From contig NZ_AUHY01000019.1 of the NCBI RefSeq assembly GCF_000423425.1, positions 1 to 45,486 of the forward strand: a DNA stretch of 45,486 nucleotides, written 5' to 3'. A model generated the notes under the pieces. The model did no database searches. It saw only the letters and a program-made list of their open reading frames with translations, and was not told the origin of the DNA. Below are positions 10,303-20,288 of this stretch, one piece after another; the stretch's first letter is position 1, and each line of letters starts with the position of its first letter. This DNA is from Meiothermus rufus DSM 22234 (GTDB taxonomy: Bacteria > Deinococcota > Deinococci > Deinococcales > Thermaceae). Made by a program: the position numbers and the translations under genes.

Positions 10303-10304
10303 AA

Positions 10305-10796
10305 TCAGTTACCGAATAGTTCATCCAGAAGGGCACTGGCCCCGTCGCGGTACTCGCTGTCGATGCCTACCTGGCCAGGGTTGACCACCGCGTCTTTGGT
10401 GATGGGCTCGAGGGCCTGGGCGGCCCGCTTGCCGTAAAGCTTAACCCGTCCCACCGGGGCAGTGTTGTCGAAGATAACCACCAGCAAAGCCAGCTCGCCC
10501 ACCTCTTCCACATATAGGCCAAAGGCGCTGCCCTGGTGCAATAGCTCGTTGAAGCGGGGTTCGCCTAACATCTTGGCCAGGGCCTGGGTTGCTGCCGCGT
10601 TGCCTGCGATCAGGGTGGCTAGGGAGTCCAAAGCCGGGGGCCGGGGGGCCCATAGGGCCTCCTTGTGGGCCAGCACAAACCCCTTCCGATCCAGCAGCAA
10701 GGCGTAGCGGGCCCCGCTCTCGCGCAAAAGTTCCTCGAGGACCCGCGAGGCCTCCTCGTAGGCCCCCCCAAAGAGGGCGACGGCAGGCTCAACCAT
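10305..10796 (-). CDS. mglB: MglB, roadblock/LC7 GTPase-activating partner of MglA
   Basis: This 163-residue protein has the roadblock/LC7 fold: a helical start ([31 protein letters not shown]), a central helix and a final strand segment [10 protein letters not shown]. MglB homodimers stimulate GTP hydrolysis by MglA. The immediate two-base spacing to mglA supports the call strongly. A minus-strand TAGACT lies shortly upstream of the ATG at 10796 and could be a -10 element; the 98-base gap to metX shows no terminator. Confidence 0.93.
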   Translation of the reverse strand: MVEPAVALFGGAYEEASRVLEELLRESGARYALLLDRKGFVLAHKEALWAPRPPALDSLATLIAGNAAATQALAKMLGEPRFNELLHQGSAFGLYVEEVGELALLVVIFDNTAPVGRVKLYGKRAAQALEPITKDAVVNPGQVGIDSEYRDGASALLDELFGN

Positions 10797-10894
10797 AACA
10801 GGCTCAGTCTAGCATGCAAACTTGACCTACCCCTGTGACGGATACAAGCCAGCCTGCCCAAAGCCATACCCATTCCAGCGGGGAAGGCCTGGGC

Positions 10895-12034
10895 CTAGAG
10901 GAAATCGCCCAGAATACGCTCGACCTGGTCGGTCTCAATGAGGAAGGCGTCGTGGCCGTGGGGGCTTTTAATTTCGCGGTAGATTCCCCCACTCAAAAGG
11001 GCCATCTCCCGCACCTCCTGTGCGGTGTAGAGCACGTCGGAGTCAATACCCACAAACATGCTGGGTAGGGCGCGCAGCCGGCGCAAGGCGGCCTCTACCC
11101 CTCCCCGGCCCCGCCCAACATCGTGGGTGTCCATGGCCTCGGAGAGCACCAGATAGGCATTGGCATCGAAGCGGCGGGCAAACTTCTCCCCCTGATACAG
11201 CACGTAGCTTTCCCCACGCTCAGGGTGTTGCTGCCAGCGTAGGCGAAAAGACTCGGGCGAGCGGAAGGAGAGCATGGCGATGGCCCGGGCCAACTGGAGG
11301 CCCAAAGGCTGCTGGGTATAGTGCCCTCCTTGGTAGGCTGGGTCAGCCAGCACCGCCTCGCGCGAGAGGCGGTTGAAGGCTCTGGCCCAGGGGCTGTGCA
11401 CCGCAGGGGCTGCCAGCACCACCAGCTTCTGCACCCGCTCGGGGAAGAGCAGGGCGAACTCCAGGGCCACCATTCCCCCCAGGCTACCCCCCAGCAGGGT
11501 CACCTTCTCGATGCCCAAGAAATCCAGGAGCTTGGCCTGGGCCCGGGCCAGATCGCGCACGGTGAGTTTGGGAAAGTCGGGGCCGTAGGGCCGCCCGGTC
11601 TCAGGGTTCAAGGAAAGGGGGCCCGTCGAGCCATAGCAGCTTCCGATGTGGTTGGCGCAGATGACGAAGTATTTGTCGGTATCCAACATCCGCCCCGGCC
11701 CGGCTAGCTCGTCCCACCAGCCGTCGGGCCCGAAGGCCTGGTCGAGCCGGGGCAGGCGGGAGAGGGTCTCGCGGGTGTAGGTGCCGGCCAGGTGGGCCGA
11801 GCCGGTCCAGGCGTGAAAGACCAGCACCGCGTTGCTGCGCTGCTGGTTCAGGTGGCCATAGGTCTCGTAGCGGAAGTGCAGCTCGGGCAGAACGCCGCCG
11901 TACTCCAGCCGGAACCCCCCCGCAACCAACGCCTGGGCCGGCACCGGCGGCGGCACCCGCCCCCGGCTCTTGGGCGGCTTGATCAACAGGGCTTCGTGGT
12001 CGCCCCAGGCTTCTTGAATCAGCACCTCAGACAT
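10895..12034 (-). CDS. metX: Homoserine O-acetyltransferase
   Basis: An alpha/beta hydrolase of 379 residues that activates homoserine for methionine synthesis. The nucleophile elbow GGSLGG carries Ser184; the acid is in GIDSDVLYT and the histidine in SPHGHDAF near the C-terminus. The start at 12034 (MSEVLIQEAW) follows a G-rich Shine-Dalgarno; the frame stays open further upstream inside metY but that part is not protein-like. It follows metY by 29 bases and should share its SAM riboswitch. Whether the acyl donor is acetyl- or succinyl-CoA cannot be fixed by eye; acetyl is the usual one for this group. Confidence 0.94.
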   Translation of the reverse strand: MSEVLIQEAWGDHEALLIKPPKSRGRVPPPVPAQALVAGGFRLEYGGVLPELHFRYETYGHLNQQRSNAVLVFHAWTGSAHLAGTYTRETLSRLPRLDQAFGPDGWWDELAGPGRMLDTDKYFVICANHIGSCYGSTGPLSLNPETGRPYGPDFPKLTVRDLARAQAKLLDFLGIEKVTLLGGSLGGMVALEFALLFPERVQKLVVLAAPAVHSPWARAFNRLSREAVLADPAYQGGHYTQQPLGLQLARAIAMLSFRSPESFRLRWQQHPERGESYVLYQGEKFARRFDANAYLVLSEAMDTHDVGRGRGGVEAALRRLRALPSMFVGIDSDVLYTAQEVREMALLSGGIYREIKSPHGHDAFLIETDQVERILGDFL

Positions 12035-12063
12035 GGTTGCCCCCTCTCGGGAGGAAAGCGGGC

Positions 12064-13365
<1,302 letters not shown>

Positions 13366-13439
13366 CTACCGCGAGGTCTGGGGCGCGAACGCAGCAGGCT
13401 TTGGGCCGGCCACGCGCTGGGTAGGAGTTTTACTAGCAA

Positions 13440-13482
13440 GTAAAACCCCCTACCAGACGTTCTTTTATGACTGGAAGGGGGT
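13440..13482 (-). terminator. SAM riboswitch terminator before metY
   Basis: On the minus strand, ACCCCCTTCCAG and CTGGTAGGGGGT pair (one mismatch) and are followed by TTTT. The 3' arm can also pair with a downstream GTAAAACTCCTAC, giving a third, mutually exclusive hairpin. It is the expression platform of the SAM riboswitch. Confidence 0.8.
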
Positions 13483-13500
13483 CACAATACGGAACCTATC

Positions 13501-13680
13501 CCTTCTCTTATCTTCCCCAGCAGCTAAACTATGCCAAGTCTCGAACGTCGTGTGCCTACAACGCTCAGCCGCCGGGCCGGAATTAGCACCTTCCAAAAAA
13601 CCCCTGGTGATGGGCAGAGGTTTCTTGTGGGTTGCTGCGGCTTCATAGGGCCGGTCCCTCCACCGCTCTGGATAAAAGAA
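13501..13680 (-). promoter_or_regulatory. SAM-I (S-box) riboswitch controlling metY-metX
   Basis: On the minus strand the S-box blocks appear in order: CTTTTATCCAGAG, GGTGGAGGGAC, GGCCCTATGAAGCC, GCAACC, GGTGCTAATTCC, and the closing GATAAGAG that pairs with the first block to form P1. SAM binding should stabilise P1 and free the downstream terminator, shutting off metY-metX when methionine is plentiful. It fills most of the 397-base gap before metY. Confidence 0.96.
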
Positions 13681-13720
13681 CGTTTCTGATTGTGGCCGCG
13701 CCCCGGCGCGGATAGTTGTG

Positions 13721-13749
13721 AGTGTAGAAAGGCTTTCACCTTTTGTCAA
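13721..13749 (-). promoter_or_regulatory. Promoter of the metY-metX riboswitch transcript
   Basis: TTGACA (13749-13744) and TACACT (13726-13721) are separated by exactly 17 bases on the minus strand, the best sigma-70-type promoter in the window. Transcription would start near 13714, followed by a GC-rich palindrome and then the riboswitch. Confidence 0.8.
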
Positions 13750-13753
13750 CCTT

Positions 13754-14650
13754 TTAGCTGTTCGTGGTCAGGGCCATGAGGACAGCCCGGCGCAACAGCC
13801 GCAGGTACTGAGCCGGGGTTCGCCCAGGCCCTCGCACCACCGCCACCACCCCACGGTAGGGCCGGGCTAGCTCGAGCCAGCGCGAAGCTCCCCCCGCGCC
13901 CGAAAGCAGCACCCCGGGGGCCAGCCAGGGAACCCTTTCGCTGGCCAGAAGGGGGTCTATCTCCCTAACCACCTCATCCAAAGGAGGGCGGTGCTTTGGA
14001 ATGGGGCGAAAAGGCTCCCGATCCCAGCCTTTGGCCCGGGCTAGGGTGCGATAGGCAGACCAGGTATCCACATCGGCAAACCAGGGCCCCGTCCCCCATT
14101 CCAGCAGCTCGACCTGGCTGCTCTGTGCCTGTAGGAGGGCTCTGGCCCCTTGGTCGCCGGCCAGTTGCTCGATCTGAGCAAACAGGCCCGCGGCCAGATA
14201 GACCGGTGGGCGCGGCTGGCCCAGCTCGGCCGGGGCTACGGCCAGGCTCGAGGGTCTTTTGGTGCGGATGGCCTCCCTTAGCTGCATGAGCCGCTCCTGA
14301 TCCAGACCCGGCATGTCGGCCAAAAAAACCAGCGCACCCGCCGAGCCCTCCAGAGCCCGCAGGCCTGCTTGGAGCGAGGTGCTCTGACCCTTGGCATAGT
14401 GTGGGTTTTCACAGAGGCGCACCCTGTCTCTGACACCCGGATTGCGGTCCAGCCAGCGCTCGACGGCCAACTGCGCCAACCCTGCCTCGTGCCCCACCAC
14501 GACCACCACCCGTCCATCCACCACCCATAAAGCCTGCGCCAGCGCCCGTGTGAGCAGTACCTCACCGGGCCCCGCGGGCAGTGCAAACTTGGGTACACCA
14601 AACCTCGAGGCCTTCCCGGCGGACAGCACAATGGCATCAATTCGATGCAT
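13754..14650 (-). CDS. MobA-like molybdenum cofactor cytidylyltransferase
   Basis: A 298-residue protein. The first 200 residues are a nucleotidyltransferase fold: IVLSAGKASRFGVPK (NTP-binding loop), ENPHYAKGQSTSLQAGL and VFLADMPGL (metal-binding Asp). This set marks MocA/CoxI-type enzymes that attach CMP to molybdopterin. A C-terminal extension of about 100 residues ends in RTPAQYLRLLRRAVLMAL and I do not recognise it. It is divergent from coxMSL, whose enzyme needs the cytosine dinucleotide cofactor, and this supports the call. A minus-strand TAGAAT (14667-14662) lies 11 bases before the ATG. Confidence 0.82.
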   Translation of the reverse strand: MHRIDAIVLSAGKASRFGVPKFALPAGPGEVLLTRALAQALWVVDGRVVVVVGHEAGLAQLAVERWLDRNPGVRDRVRLCENPHYAKGQSTSLQAGLRALEGSAGALVFLADMPGLDQERLMQLREAIRTKRPSSLAVAPAELGQPRPPVYLAAGLFAQIEQLAGDQGARALLQAQSSQVELLEWGTGPWFADVDTWSAYRTLARAKGWDREPFRPIPKHRPPLDEVVREIDPLLASERVPWLAPGVLLSGAGGASRWLELARPYRGVVAVVRGPGRTPAQYLRLLRRAVLMALTTNS

Positions 14651-14661
14651 AAATACACCAC

Positions 14662-14857
14662 ATTCTATCGTTTGCTTCGCGGCTCGAGGCCTACTTCAGC
14701 GCAACGGGAGTGCCCTTAGCTAAGAATCTGTCCAAATAAAATTATGCCGATGAGAACAGACTCTTGTAACGCTTAAAAATGTAATCTCCCATATACTTGC
14801 CGGCTACTCTAGCGAATAGATTGAGTTTCGTTTTTTAAAGCAAGGAGGAAGGACTGC
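14662..14857. promoter_or_regulatory. Divergent control region of the cox cluster
   Basis: This AT-rich stretch separates the cytidylyltransferase gene from coxM. On the plus strand there is a good -10, TATACT (14792-14797), without a -35 at the right distance. In its place are two direct TGTAA repeats at 14765 and 14780, 15 bases apart. That arrangement suggests an activator-dependent promoter. No regulator gene is nearby. The coxM Shine-Dalgarno AAGGAGG precedes the ATG at 14858. Confidence 0.4.
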
Positions 14858-15736
14858 ATGATACCCGCGGCCTTTGAATATAAACGCCCCATGTCCCTCG
14901 AGGAGGCCATCGATCACCTGGCCAAACATGGCTATGATGCCAGGGTGCTGGCGGGCGGCCAGAGTCTTATCCCGGCCATGCGATATCGATTGGCCCAGCC
15001 AGGCGTGCTGGTTGATATCAACAAACTACCCAACCTGAGTTATCTCAGCGAGGAAGGCGGCATGCTACGAATCGGCGCGCTGGTGCGTGACACCGACGTG
15101 GAGTTCAACAAAGACATCCAGCACAGATACCACCTAATCAGCGATGTGTCCATGGTGGTCGCCGATCCTATCGTGCGCTACCGGGGTACGGTGGTGGGTT
15201 CCCTCTGCCACAACGACCCCTCGGGTGACTGGGCCGCCGCTGCCATCGCTGCACGGGCTCAGATGGTCATCAAGGGCAAAAACGGGACTCGAGTCGAACC
15301 CATCGACCAGTTCTTGGTTGATAGCTTCGCCACCTCGCTGGGCGAGGGCGAACTGGCGGTAGAGGTGCGGTTTCCTACCCCAAACGCCCTCACTTCTGGG
15401 GCCTACGAGAAAATCGAGCGAAAGGTAGGCGACTATGCCACCGCGGCTGCTGCAGTACAGCTCGAGCTCAACCCCGACGGCACTATCAAGGAAGCTGGCA
15501 TCGGCATTACCGCAGTGGCTCACATGCCCCTACGGGTTGTGGAGGGCGAGAACCTCCTGAGGGGGCAAAAACCGAGCATGGAACTAATCCGGGCGGCAGC
15601 CGAGGAAGCCCGTAAAATTGCTGACCCCACCCCCGATGCCCGCGGCTCCGCTGAGTACAAAAAAGACATGGCCCGGGTGCTGGTCGGGCGCGGGTTACTC
15701 AAGGCCCTCAATCGTCTAGGTGTTGCGGTGGCCTGA
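14858..15736 (+). CDS. coxM: Aerobic CO dehydrogenase, medium FAD subunit
   Basis: CoxM (292 residues) holds FAD and passes electrons from the iron-sulfur subunit to the quinone pool. The FAD-binding AGGQS is at residues 32-36; the second FAD motif, [15 protein letters not shown] at 110-124, replaces the usual TIGGS form. The C-terminal CODH domain is complete. It begins the cluster, with AAGGAGG before the ATG. The order M-S-L is the one seen in form I CO dehydrogenases. Confidence 0.93.
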   Translation: MIPAAFEYKRPMSLEEAIDHLAKHGYDARVLAGGQSLIPAMRYRLAQPGVLVDINKLPNLSYLSEEGGMLRIGALVRDTDVEFNKDIQHRYHLISDVSMVVADPIVRYRGTVVGSLCHNDPSGDWAAAAIAARAQMVIKGKNGTRVEPIDQFLVDSFATSLGEGELAVEVRFPTPNALTSGAYEKIERKVGDYATAAAAVQLELNPDGTIKEAGIGITAVAHMPLRVVEGENLLRGQKPSMELIRAAAEEARKIADPTPDARGSAEYKKDMARVLVGRGLLKALNRLGVAVA

Positions 15737-15756
15737 AGACGCTGGGAGAAAGCGCT

Positions 15757-16245
15757 ATGGAAATCACCCTCAACATCAACGGTACGGAAAAAAAGCTCAA
15801 CGTCGAGCCGCGCACCCTTCTGGTGCAGGCTATACGCGATGCTGGCCTGACCGGAACCCACATCGGCTGCGACAGCTCTTCCTGCGGGGTTTGTACGGTG
15901 GTCTTGGACGGGAAGACCGCGGTCAAGAGCTGCACCATGTTCGCTGTACAGGCTGAGGGTCACAGCATCACCACCATCGAGGGCCTGGCCCAGGGCGACA
16001 AGCTGCACCCCCTACAACAAGCCTTTCACGACCAGCACGGGCTTCAGTGCGGCTACTGTACCCCTGGGATGATTATGGCCGCCTACGTTCTTTTGCAACA
16101 CAACCCCAACCCTAGCGAGGAGGAAATCCGCTTTGGCCTATCGGGCAACCTGTGCCGTTGCACGGGTTACCAGAACATCGTCAAAGCTGTGCAGCAAGCC
16201 GCCCAGATGTTGCAACAACCCACCGGCGCGGCAGCCGACGACTAG
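15757..16245 (+). CDS. coxS: Aerobic CO dehydrogenase, small [2Fe-2S] subunit
   Basis: CoxS (162 residues) carries two [2Fe-2S] clusters. The plant-ferredoxin-like N-terminus has Cys38, Cys43, Cys46 and Cys59 ([10 protein letters not shown]). The helical C-terminal domain has Cys98, Cys101, Cys133 and Cys135 ([16 protein letters not shown]). It relays electrons from the Mo-Cu site of CoxL to FAD in CoxM. It lies 20 bases after coxM and 14 bases before coxL. The length is normal. Confidence 0.95.
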   Translation: MEITLNINGTEKKLNVEPRTLLVQAIRDAGLTGTHIGCDSSSCGVCTVVLDGKTAVKSCTMFAVQAEGHSITTIEGLAQGDKLHPLQQAFHDQHGLQCGYCTPGMIMAAYVLLQHNPNPSEEEIRFGLSGNLCRCTGYQNIVKAVQQAAQMLQQPTGAAADD

Positions 16246-16259
16246 GCGAAAGGAGTGTC

Positions 16260-18659
16260 ATGTCCGTTCAAACCCCCAACCTCGAGCCCAAAGGCATCCA
16301 GGGACTGGGCAAACCCATCAAGCGCAAGGAAGATGCCCGCTTCATCGTGGGCAAGGGCACCTACCTCGACGACATCAACCTGCCCGGCATGCTCTACATG
16401 GCCCTGGTACACAGCCCCTACGCCCACGCCAAAATTCTGAATATAGACGCCTCTGAGGCGCTCAAGATTCCTGGGGTCAAAGCGGTGATCACCGCTAAAG
16501 ACCTAGCGGCCGCCGGCCTCTCCTGGATTCCCACCTTGGCTGGCGACAAGCAGATGGTGCTGGCCGATGGCAAGGTGCTCTACCAGTACCAGGAGGTGGC
16601 CGCAGTCTTCGCCGAAACCCGCCAGGCTGCGGCCGATGGGGCTGCTGCGGTACAGGTGGAGTACGAGCCCCTGCCGGTAGTAGTCGACCCCTACAAGGCC
16701 ACCGATCCCGATGCCCCGGTGCTACGCGAGGACATCAAGGACAAGATGGAGGGCGCCCACGGACCACGCCGGCATCACAACCACATCTGGAACTGGAGCG
16801 TGGGCTCTAAGGAGGAGACCGAGAAAGCCCTGGCCCAGTCCGAGGTGCGCATCAAGCAGCACATGGTCTACCCCCGCAGCCACCCGGCCCCCCTCGAGCC
16901 CTGTGGCTGCATCGGCGATATGAACAAGGCCACCGGCCGGCTCACGGTGTACATGACCACCCAGGCCCCCCACGCCATCCGCACGGTGCTCTCCTTGGTC
17001 ACCGGCATCCCGGAAAACAACATCCGGGTCATCTCGCCCGATATCGGCGGGGGCTTTGGCAACAAGGTGCCGGTGTACCCTGGCTATGTGTGCGCCATTG
17101 TAGGCAGCATCGTGCTGGGGGCCCCGGTCAAATGGGTCGAGACCCGCACCGAGAACCTCACCACCACCGGCTTTGCCCGCGACTTCCACATGGACATCGA
17201 GATCGGGGCCACCAAGGACGGCAAGGTCACGGCCATGAAGGTCTACACCCTGGCCGACCACGGGGCCTTCGACGCCGCTGCCGACCCCAGCAAGTACCCG
17301 GCAGGCCTCTTCTCCATCTGCACCGGCTCCTACGACTTCCAGAAAGCCTACGCCGAGGTGGACGCGGTCTACACCAACAAGGCTCCTGGTGGGGTGGCCT
17401 ACCGCTGTTCCTTCCGGGTGACCGAGGCCAGCTACCTGATTGAGCGCAGCATGGACGTGCTGGCTCATGAGCTGAAGATGGATCCGGCCGAGCTGCGGCT
17501 CAAGAATTTCATCCGCCCCGAGCAGTTCCCCTACCCCTCGGCCCTGGGCTGGACCTACGACTCCGGCGACTACGAGAAGACCCTGAAGGTCGCCCTCGAG
17601 CGCATCGGCTACTACGAACTGCGCAAAGAACAGGCCGAGAAGCGGGCCAGGGGCGAGCTCATGGGCATCGGTATCTCCACCTTTACCGAGATTGTGGGGG
17701 CTGGTCCCTCCAAAGACTTCGACATCCTAGGTATCAAAATGTTTGACGGGGCCGAGATTCGCGTACATCCCTCGGGCTCGGCCATCGTGCGGGCCGGCAC
17801 CCGTCACCAGGGCCAGGGCCATGAGACCACCTGGGCCCAGATCGTCTCGGAGGAGCTAGGCCTGGACGTGGACAAAATCATCGTGGAGGAGGGCGACACC
17901 GATACCGCCCCCTACGGCCTGGGTACCTACGCCAGCCGCAGCACTCCCACCGCTGGCGGGGCCATGGCCTTGGCTGCCCGGCGCATCCGCGAAAAGGCCA
18001 AAAAGATCGCCGCGCACCTTTTGGAGGTGAGCGAGAACGACGTGGAGTGGGTGGACAAGAAGTTCGTGGTCAAGGGAGTACCCAGCAAAAGCGTGACCAT
18101 GAACGAGGTGGCCTTCGCCGCCTACACCAATCCGCCCCCAGGACTGGAACCCGGCCTCGAGACCACCTACTACTACGACCCCCCTAACCTGACCTTCCCC
18201 CACGGGGCGTATGTGTGCGTGGTGGACATTGACAAAGGCACCGGCGAGGTCAAGGTACGGCGCTTTGTGGCTATCGACGACTGTGGCACCATCATCAACC
18301 CCATGATCGTGGAGGGACAGGTACACGGGGGCCTGACCGAGGGCTTTGCCATCGCCTTCATGCAAGAGATCGCCTTCGACGAGCAGGGCAACCATTTGGC
18401 CTCCAATTTCACCGATTACCTGCTGCCCACTGCCCTCGAGACCCCCCGCTGGGAGACCGGCCACACCGTTACCCCCAGCCCCCACCACCCCCTCGGGGCC
18501 AAGGGGGTGGGTGAGTCGCCCACCGTAGGAAGCCCGGCTGCTTTTGTAAATGCGGTGGTGGATGCTCTGGCCCACCTAGGCGTGCGCCACATCGACATGC
18601 CCATCACCCGGGAAAAGGTCTGGCGCATCCTGCGCCAATCGGGCATCGACTCGTTCTAA
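16260..18659 (+). CDS. coxL: Aerobic CO dehydrogenase, large molybdenum-copper subunit, form I
   Basis: CoxL (799 residues) oxidises CO with water to CO2 at a Mo-S-Cu centre. Residues 380-386 read AYRCSFR; Cys383 corresponds to the copper-binding Cys388 of the Oligotropha enzyme. This loop defines form I, the proven CO dehydrogenases, against AYxGAGR in form II. The Mo-site glutamate is Glu752 in GAKGVGES. The glycine-rich GGGFGNK lies in the middle. The ATG at 16260 has AAAGGAG upstream; frame-open sequence before it lies inside coxS. The maturation genes coxD, E and F follow, so the cluster looks complete. Confidence 0.96.
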   Translation: MSVQTPNLEPKGIQGLGKPIKRKEDARFIVGKGTYLDDINLPGMLYMALVHSPYAHAKILNIDASEALKIPGVKAVITAKDLAAAGLSWIPTLAGDKQMVLADGKVLYQYQEVAAVFAETRQAAADGAAAVQVEYEPLPVVVDPYKATDPDAPVLREDIKDKMEGAHGPRRHHNHIWNWSVGSKEETEKALAQSEVRIKQHMVYPRSHPAPLEPCGCIGDMNKATGRLTVYMTTQAPHAIRTVLSLVTGIPENNIRVISPDIGGGFGNKVPVYPGYVCAIVGSIVLGAPVKWVETRTENLTTTGFARDFHMDIEIGATKDGKVTAMKVYTLADHGAFDAAADPSKYPAGLFSICTGSYDFQKAYAEVDAVYTNKAPGGVAYRCSFRVTEASYLIERSMDVLAHELKMDPAELRLKNFIRPEQFPYPSALGWTYDSGDYEKTLKVALERIGYYELRKEQAEKRARGELMGIGISTFTEIVGAGPSKDFDILGIKMFDGAEIRVHPSGSAIVRAGTRHQGQGHETTWAQIVSEELGLDVDKIIVEEGDTDTAPYGLGTYASRSTPTAGGAMALAARRIREKAKKIAAHLLEVSENDVEWVDKKFVVKGVPSKSVTMNEVAFAAYTNPPPGLEPGLETTYYYDPPNLTFPHGAYVCVVDIDKGTGEVKVRRFVAIDDCGTIINPMIVEGQVHGGLTEGFAIAFMQEIAFDEQGNHLASNFTDYLLPTALETPRWETGHTVTPSPHHPLGAKGVGESPTVGSPAAFVNAVVDALAHLGVRHIDMPITREKVWRILRQSGIDSF

Positions 18660-18673
18660 AAGGCCACCGGCCT

Positions 18674-18716
18674 GTAGCCGTTGGCCGGCTCCATCGGGTC
18701 AGCGGCTACGGGTTTT
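18674..18716 (+). terminator. Hairpin between coxL and coxG, possible partial terminator
   Basis: GTAGCCGTTG and CAGCGGCTAC pair over ten bases with one G-U, enclosing a GC-rich loop, followed by GGGTTTT. It sits in the 72-base gap after coxL. It could reduce read-through so that the catalytic subunits are made in excess over the accessory proteins, or protect the coxMSL message. Confidence 0.5.
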
Positions 18717-18731
18717 CTGTGAGGTTTAAAC

Positions 18732-19181
18732 ATGAAGCTAGAGTATAGCGGACAAGAAAAAGTTCAGGCCGAACCAGAGAAAGTCTGGCGCTTCGTGCAG
18801 GACCCCCACAAGGTAGCCTCCTGCCTCCCCGATCTAAAAGCAGTGGAAATCAAGGACGAAAAAAACCTGGTGGCCACCGTAGGGGTGGCGGTAGGCCCGG
18901 TGCGCGGTACCTTCAAGTTCAACATCGAGCTTGACCCTCGGCCCGAGGAGAACAAGATGCTGGTGCGCCTGCGCGGTGGTGGTTTAGGCAGCGCAGTAGA
19001 CCTGACCGCCAGCGCCAACATCATCGGCCAGGACGATCAGACCACCTTGCTCGACTGGAGCGGCGTGGCCAATGTGAGCGGCCCGGCGGCCACGGTGGGC
19101 GGACGGGTGCTGGATGCCCAGGCTAAACGCCTAATCGAAACCGTGTTTGCCAACATGGGGCAGAAGATGGCCGAGGTATAA
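18732..19181 (+). CDS. coxG: CoxG, CO dehydrogenase accessory SRPBCC protein
   Basis: A 149-residue START/SRPBCC-fold protein starting MKLEYSGQEKV, with the typical VWRFVQDPHKVASCLPDLK and a final amphipathic helix. CoxG family members help dock CO dehydrogenase at the membrane or link it to quinone; the exact role is inferred. The length is about the core domain alone, without the long C-terminal membrane tail seen in some CoxG proteins. It is placed between coxL and coxF. Confidence 0.9.
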   Translation: MKLEYSGQEKVQAEPEKVWRFVQDPHKVASCLPDLKAVEIKDEKNLVATVGVAVGPVRGTFKFNIELDPRPEENKMLVRLRGGGLGSAVDLTASANIIGQDDQTTLLDWSGVANVSGPAATVGGRVLDAQAKRLIETVFANMGQKMAEV

Positions 19182-19241
19182 CTTGTCGTACAAGGCGCAT
19201 TTTTTGTGAGCGGGAGGGGTTTGTCCCCAGGTTGTTCGGCC

Positions 19242-19247
19242 TACAAT
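19242..19247 (+). promoter_or_regulatory. Candidate -10 box before coxF
   Basis: TACAAT lies 12 bases before the coxF ATG, with TTGTCC 15 bases upstream. No Shine-Dalgarno precedes coxF. A second, short-leader promoter for coxF-D-E is possible but the spacing is poor. Confidence 0.25.
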
Positions 19248-19259
19248 GGCAGTATACCT

Positions 19260-20288
19260 ATGGACATCTACAGCAGGATTGCTGAGTTAAAACGCCAGGG
19301 CACCTCTTTTGCCCTAGCCACGGTGGTCTCGCGCCAGGCCCCGGTCTCCTCTCATCTAGGGGACAAGGCCCTGATTTTCGAGGATGGACGCCTCGAGGGC
19401 TACATCGGTGGGGCCTGCTCTCGCGAAGTTGTGCGCAAGCAGGCCCTCGAGGCCTTGCGCCTAGGTAGGCCACGGCTGGTTCGGATCACCCCGCAAGCCG
19501 CCGCCAAGATGGTGCTGGAACAGGCCGAGCAGGTGGTGATTCCCATGACCTGTGCCAGCGAGGGCGCGGTGGACGTGTATATCGAGCCCATGGTAGGGCG
19601 GGCCGACCTGTTGGTGGTGGGAGGGTCGCAGATTGCCCTCACCACCGCCCAGATTGCTGCGCGAATGAACTACCGGGTTAGCCTGGCCTGTGATAGGCCG
19701 GAGCTGGCCGGGGTTGACCTCGAGGCCGAGATAGAGGTGCTGGACTGGCGAGAAATCGGCCCCTGGCTCGAGGGGCGTAACCCGGAAAAAACCCACATCG
19801 TCATCGCCTCCCAAGGCCACTACGACGAGGACACCTTGGCTCTCATCGCGCGCTATATGCCCCATCCGGCCTACCTGGGCCTGGTAGCCAGCCGGAAGCG
19901 CGGGGCCAGCGTGCTGGACAACCTGGAAATCCTGGGGGTACCGCGCGGTACCTTCCCCAACCTTAAATACCCCGCCGGGCTCGACCTAGGCGGGCGCGAG
20001 CGCGACGAAGTGGCCATCTCCATCCTGGCCGAGATTGTCCAGTTAAAGGCCAACAAGCCTCTGTCTTCCCCAGCCCTGGTGTTGCAGGCCGCCGCCCAGG
20101 TTCCCCAGACTAGTCCCCCGCCAACCTTGGGCCCTGGCCTGGCCATTGACCCCACCAGCGGGGAGGTGCTGGAGATCGCCAAAGCAGTTAGCGCCGAATA
20201 TCAGGGCCAGACCTACTACTTCAGCTGCCCCAATTGCCGGGCCAAGTTTCTTAAGAACCCAGAAAAATACCTCAAGGGCAAGGCATGA
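19260..20288 (+). CDS. coxF: CoxF/XdhC-family maturation protein with C-terminal YHS domain
   Basis: This protein of 342 residues has the XdhC N-terminal domain (VVSRQAPVSSHLGDKALIFEDG, YIGGACSRE), a Rossmann-like centre (LLVVGGSQIALTTAQIA) and the C-terminal XdhC block (GLVASRKRGASVLDNLEILG). XdhC/CoxF proteins deliver or sulfurate the molybdenum cofactor. Residues about 290-340 (EYQGQTYYFSCPNCRAKFL) form an added YHS domain, a small metal-binding module, which might handle copper for the Mo-Cu site. The start at 19260 is chosen over an in-frame GTG 18 codons upstream because conserved sequence begins there. The stop overlaps coxD by four bases. Confidence 0.88.
   Translation: MDIYSRIAELKRQGTSFALATVVSRQAPVSSHLGDKALIFEDGRLEGYIGGACSREVVRKQALEALRLGRPRLVRITPQAAAKMVLEQAEQVVIPMTCASEGAVDVYIEPMVGRADLLVVGGSQIALTTAQIAARMNYRVSLACDRPELAGVDLEAEIEVLDWREIGPWLEGRNPEKTHIVIASQGHYDEDTLALIARYMPHPAYLGLVASRKRGASVLDNLEILGVPRGTFPNLKYPAGLDLGGRERDEVAISILAEIVQLKANKPLSSPALVLQAAAQVPQTSPPPTLGPGLAIDPTSGEVLEIAKAVSAEYQGQTYYFSCPNCRAKFLKNPEKYLKGKA

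Noticed and set aside
16722-17468. A 248-codon open frame opposite coxL
   Set aside because: His/Gly/Val-rich antisense shadow with no start signal, lying over the conserved catalytic part of coxL.
16260-18659. Xanthine dehydrogenase or form II CoxL
   Set aside because: The active-site loop AYRCSFR, the M-S-L gene order and the CoxD/E/F/G set all indicate form I CO dehydrogenase.
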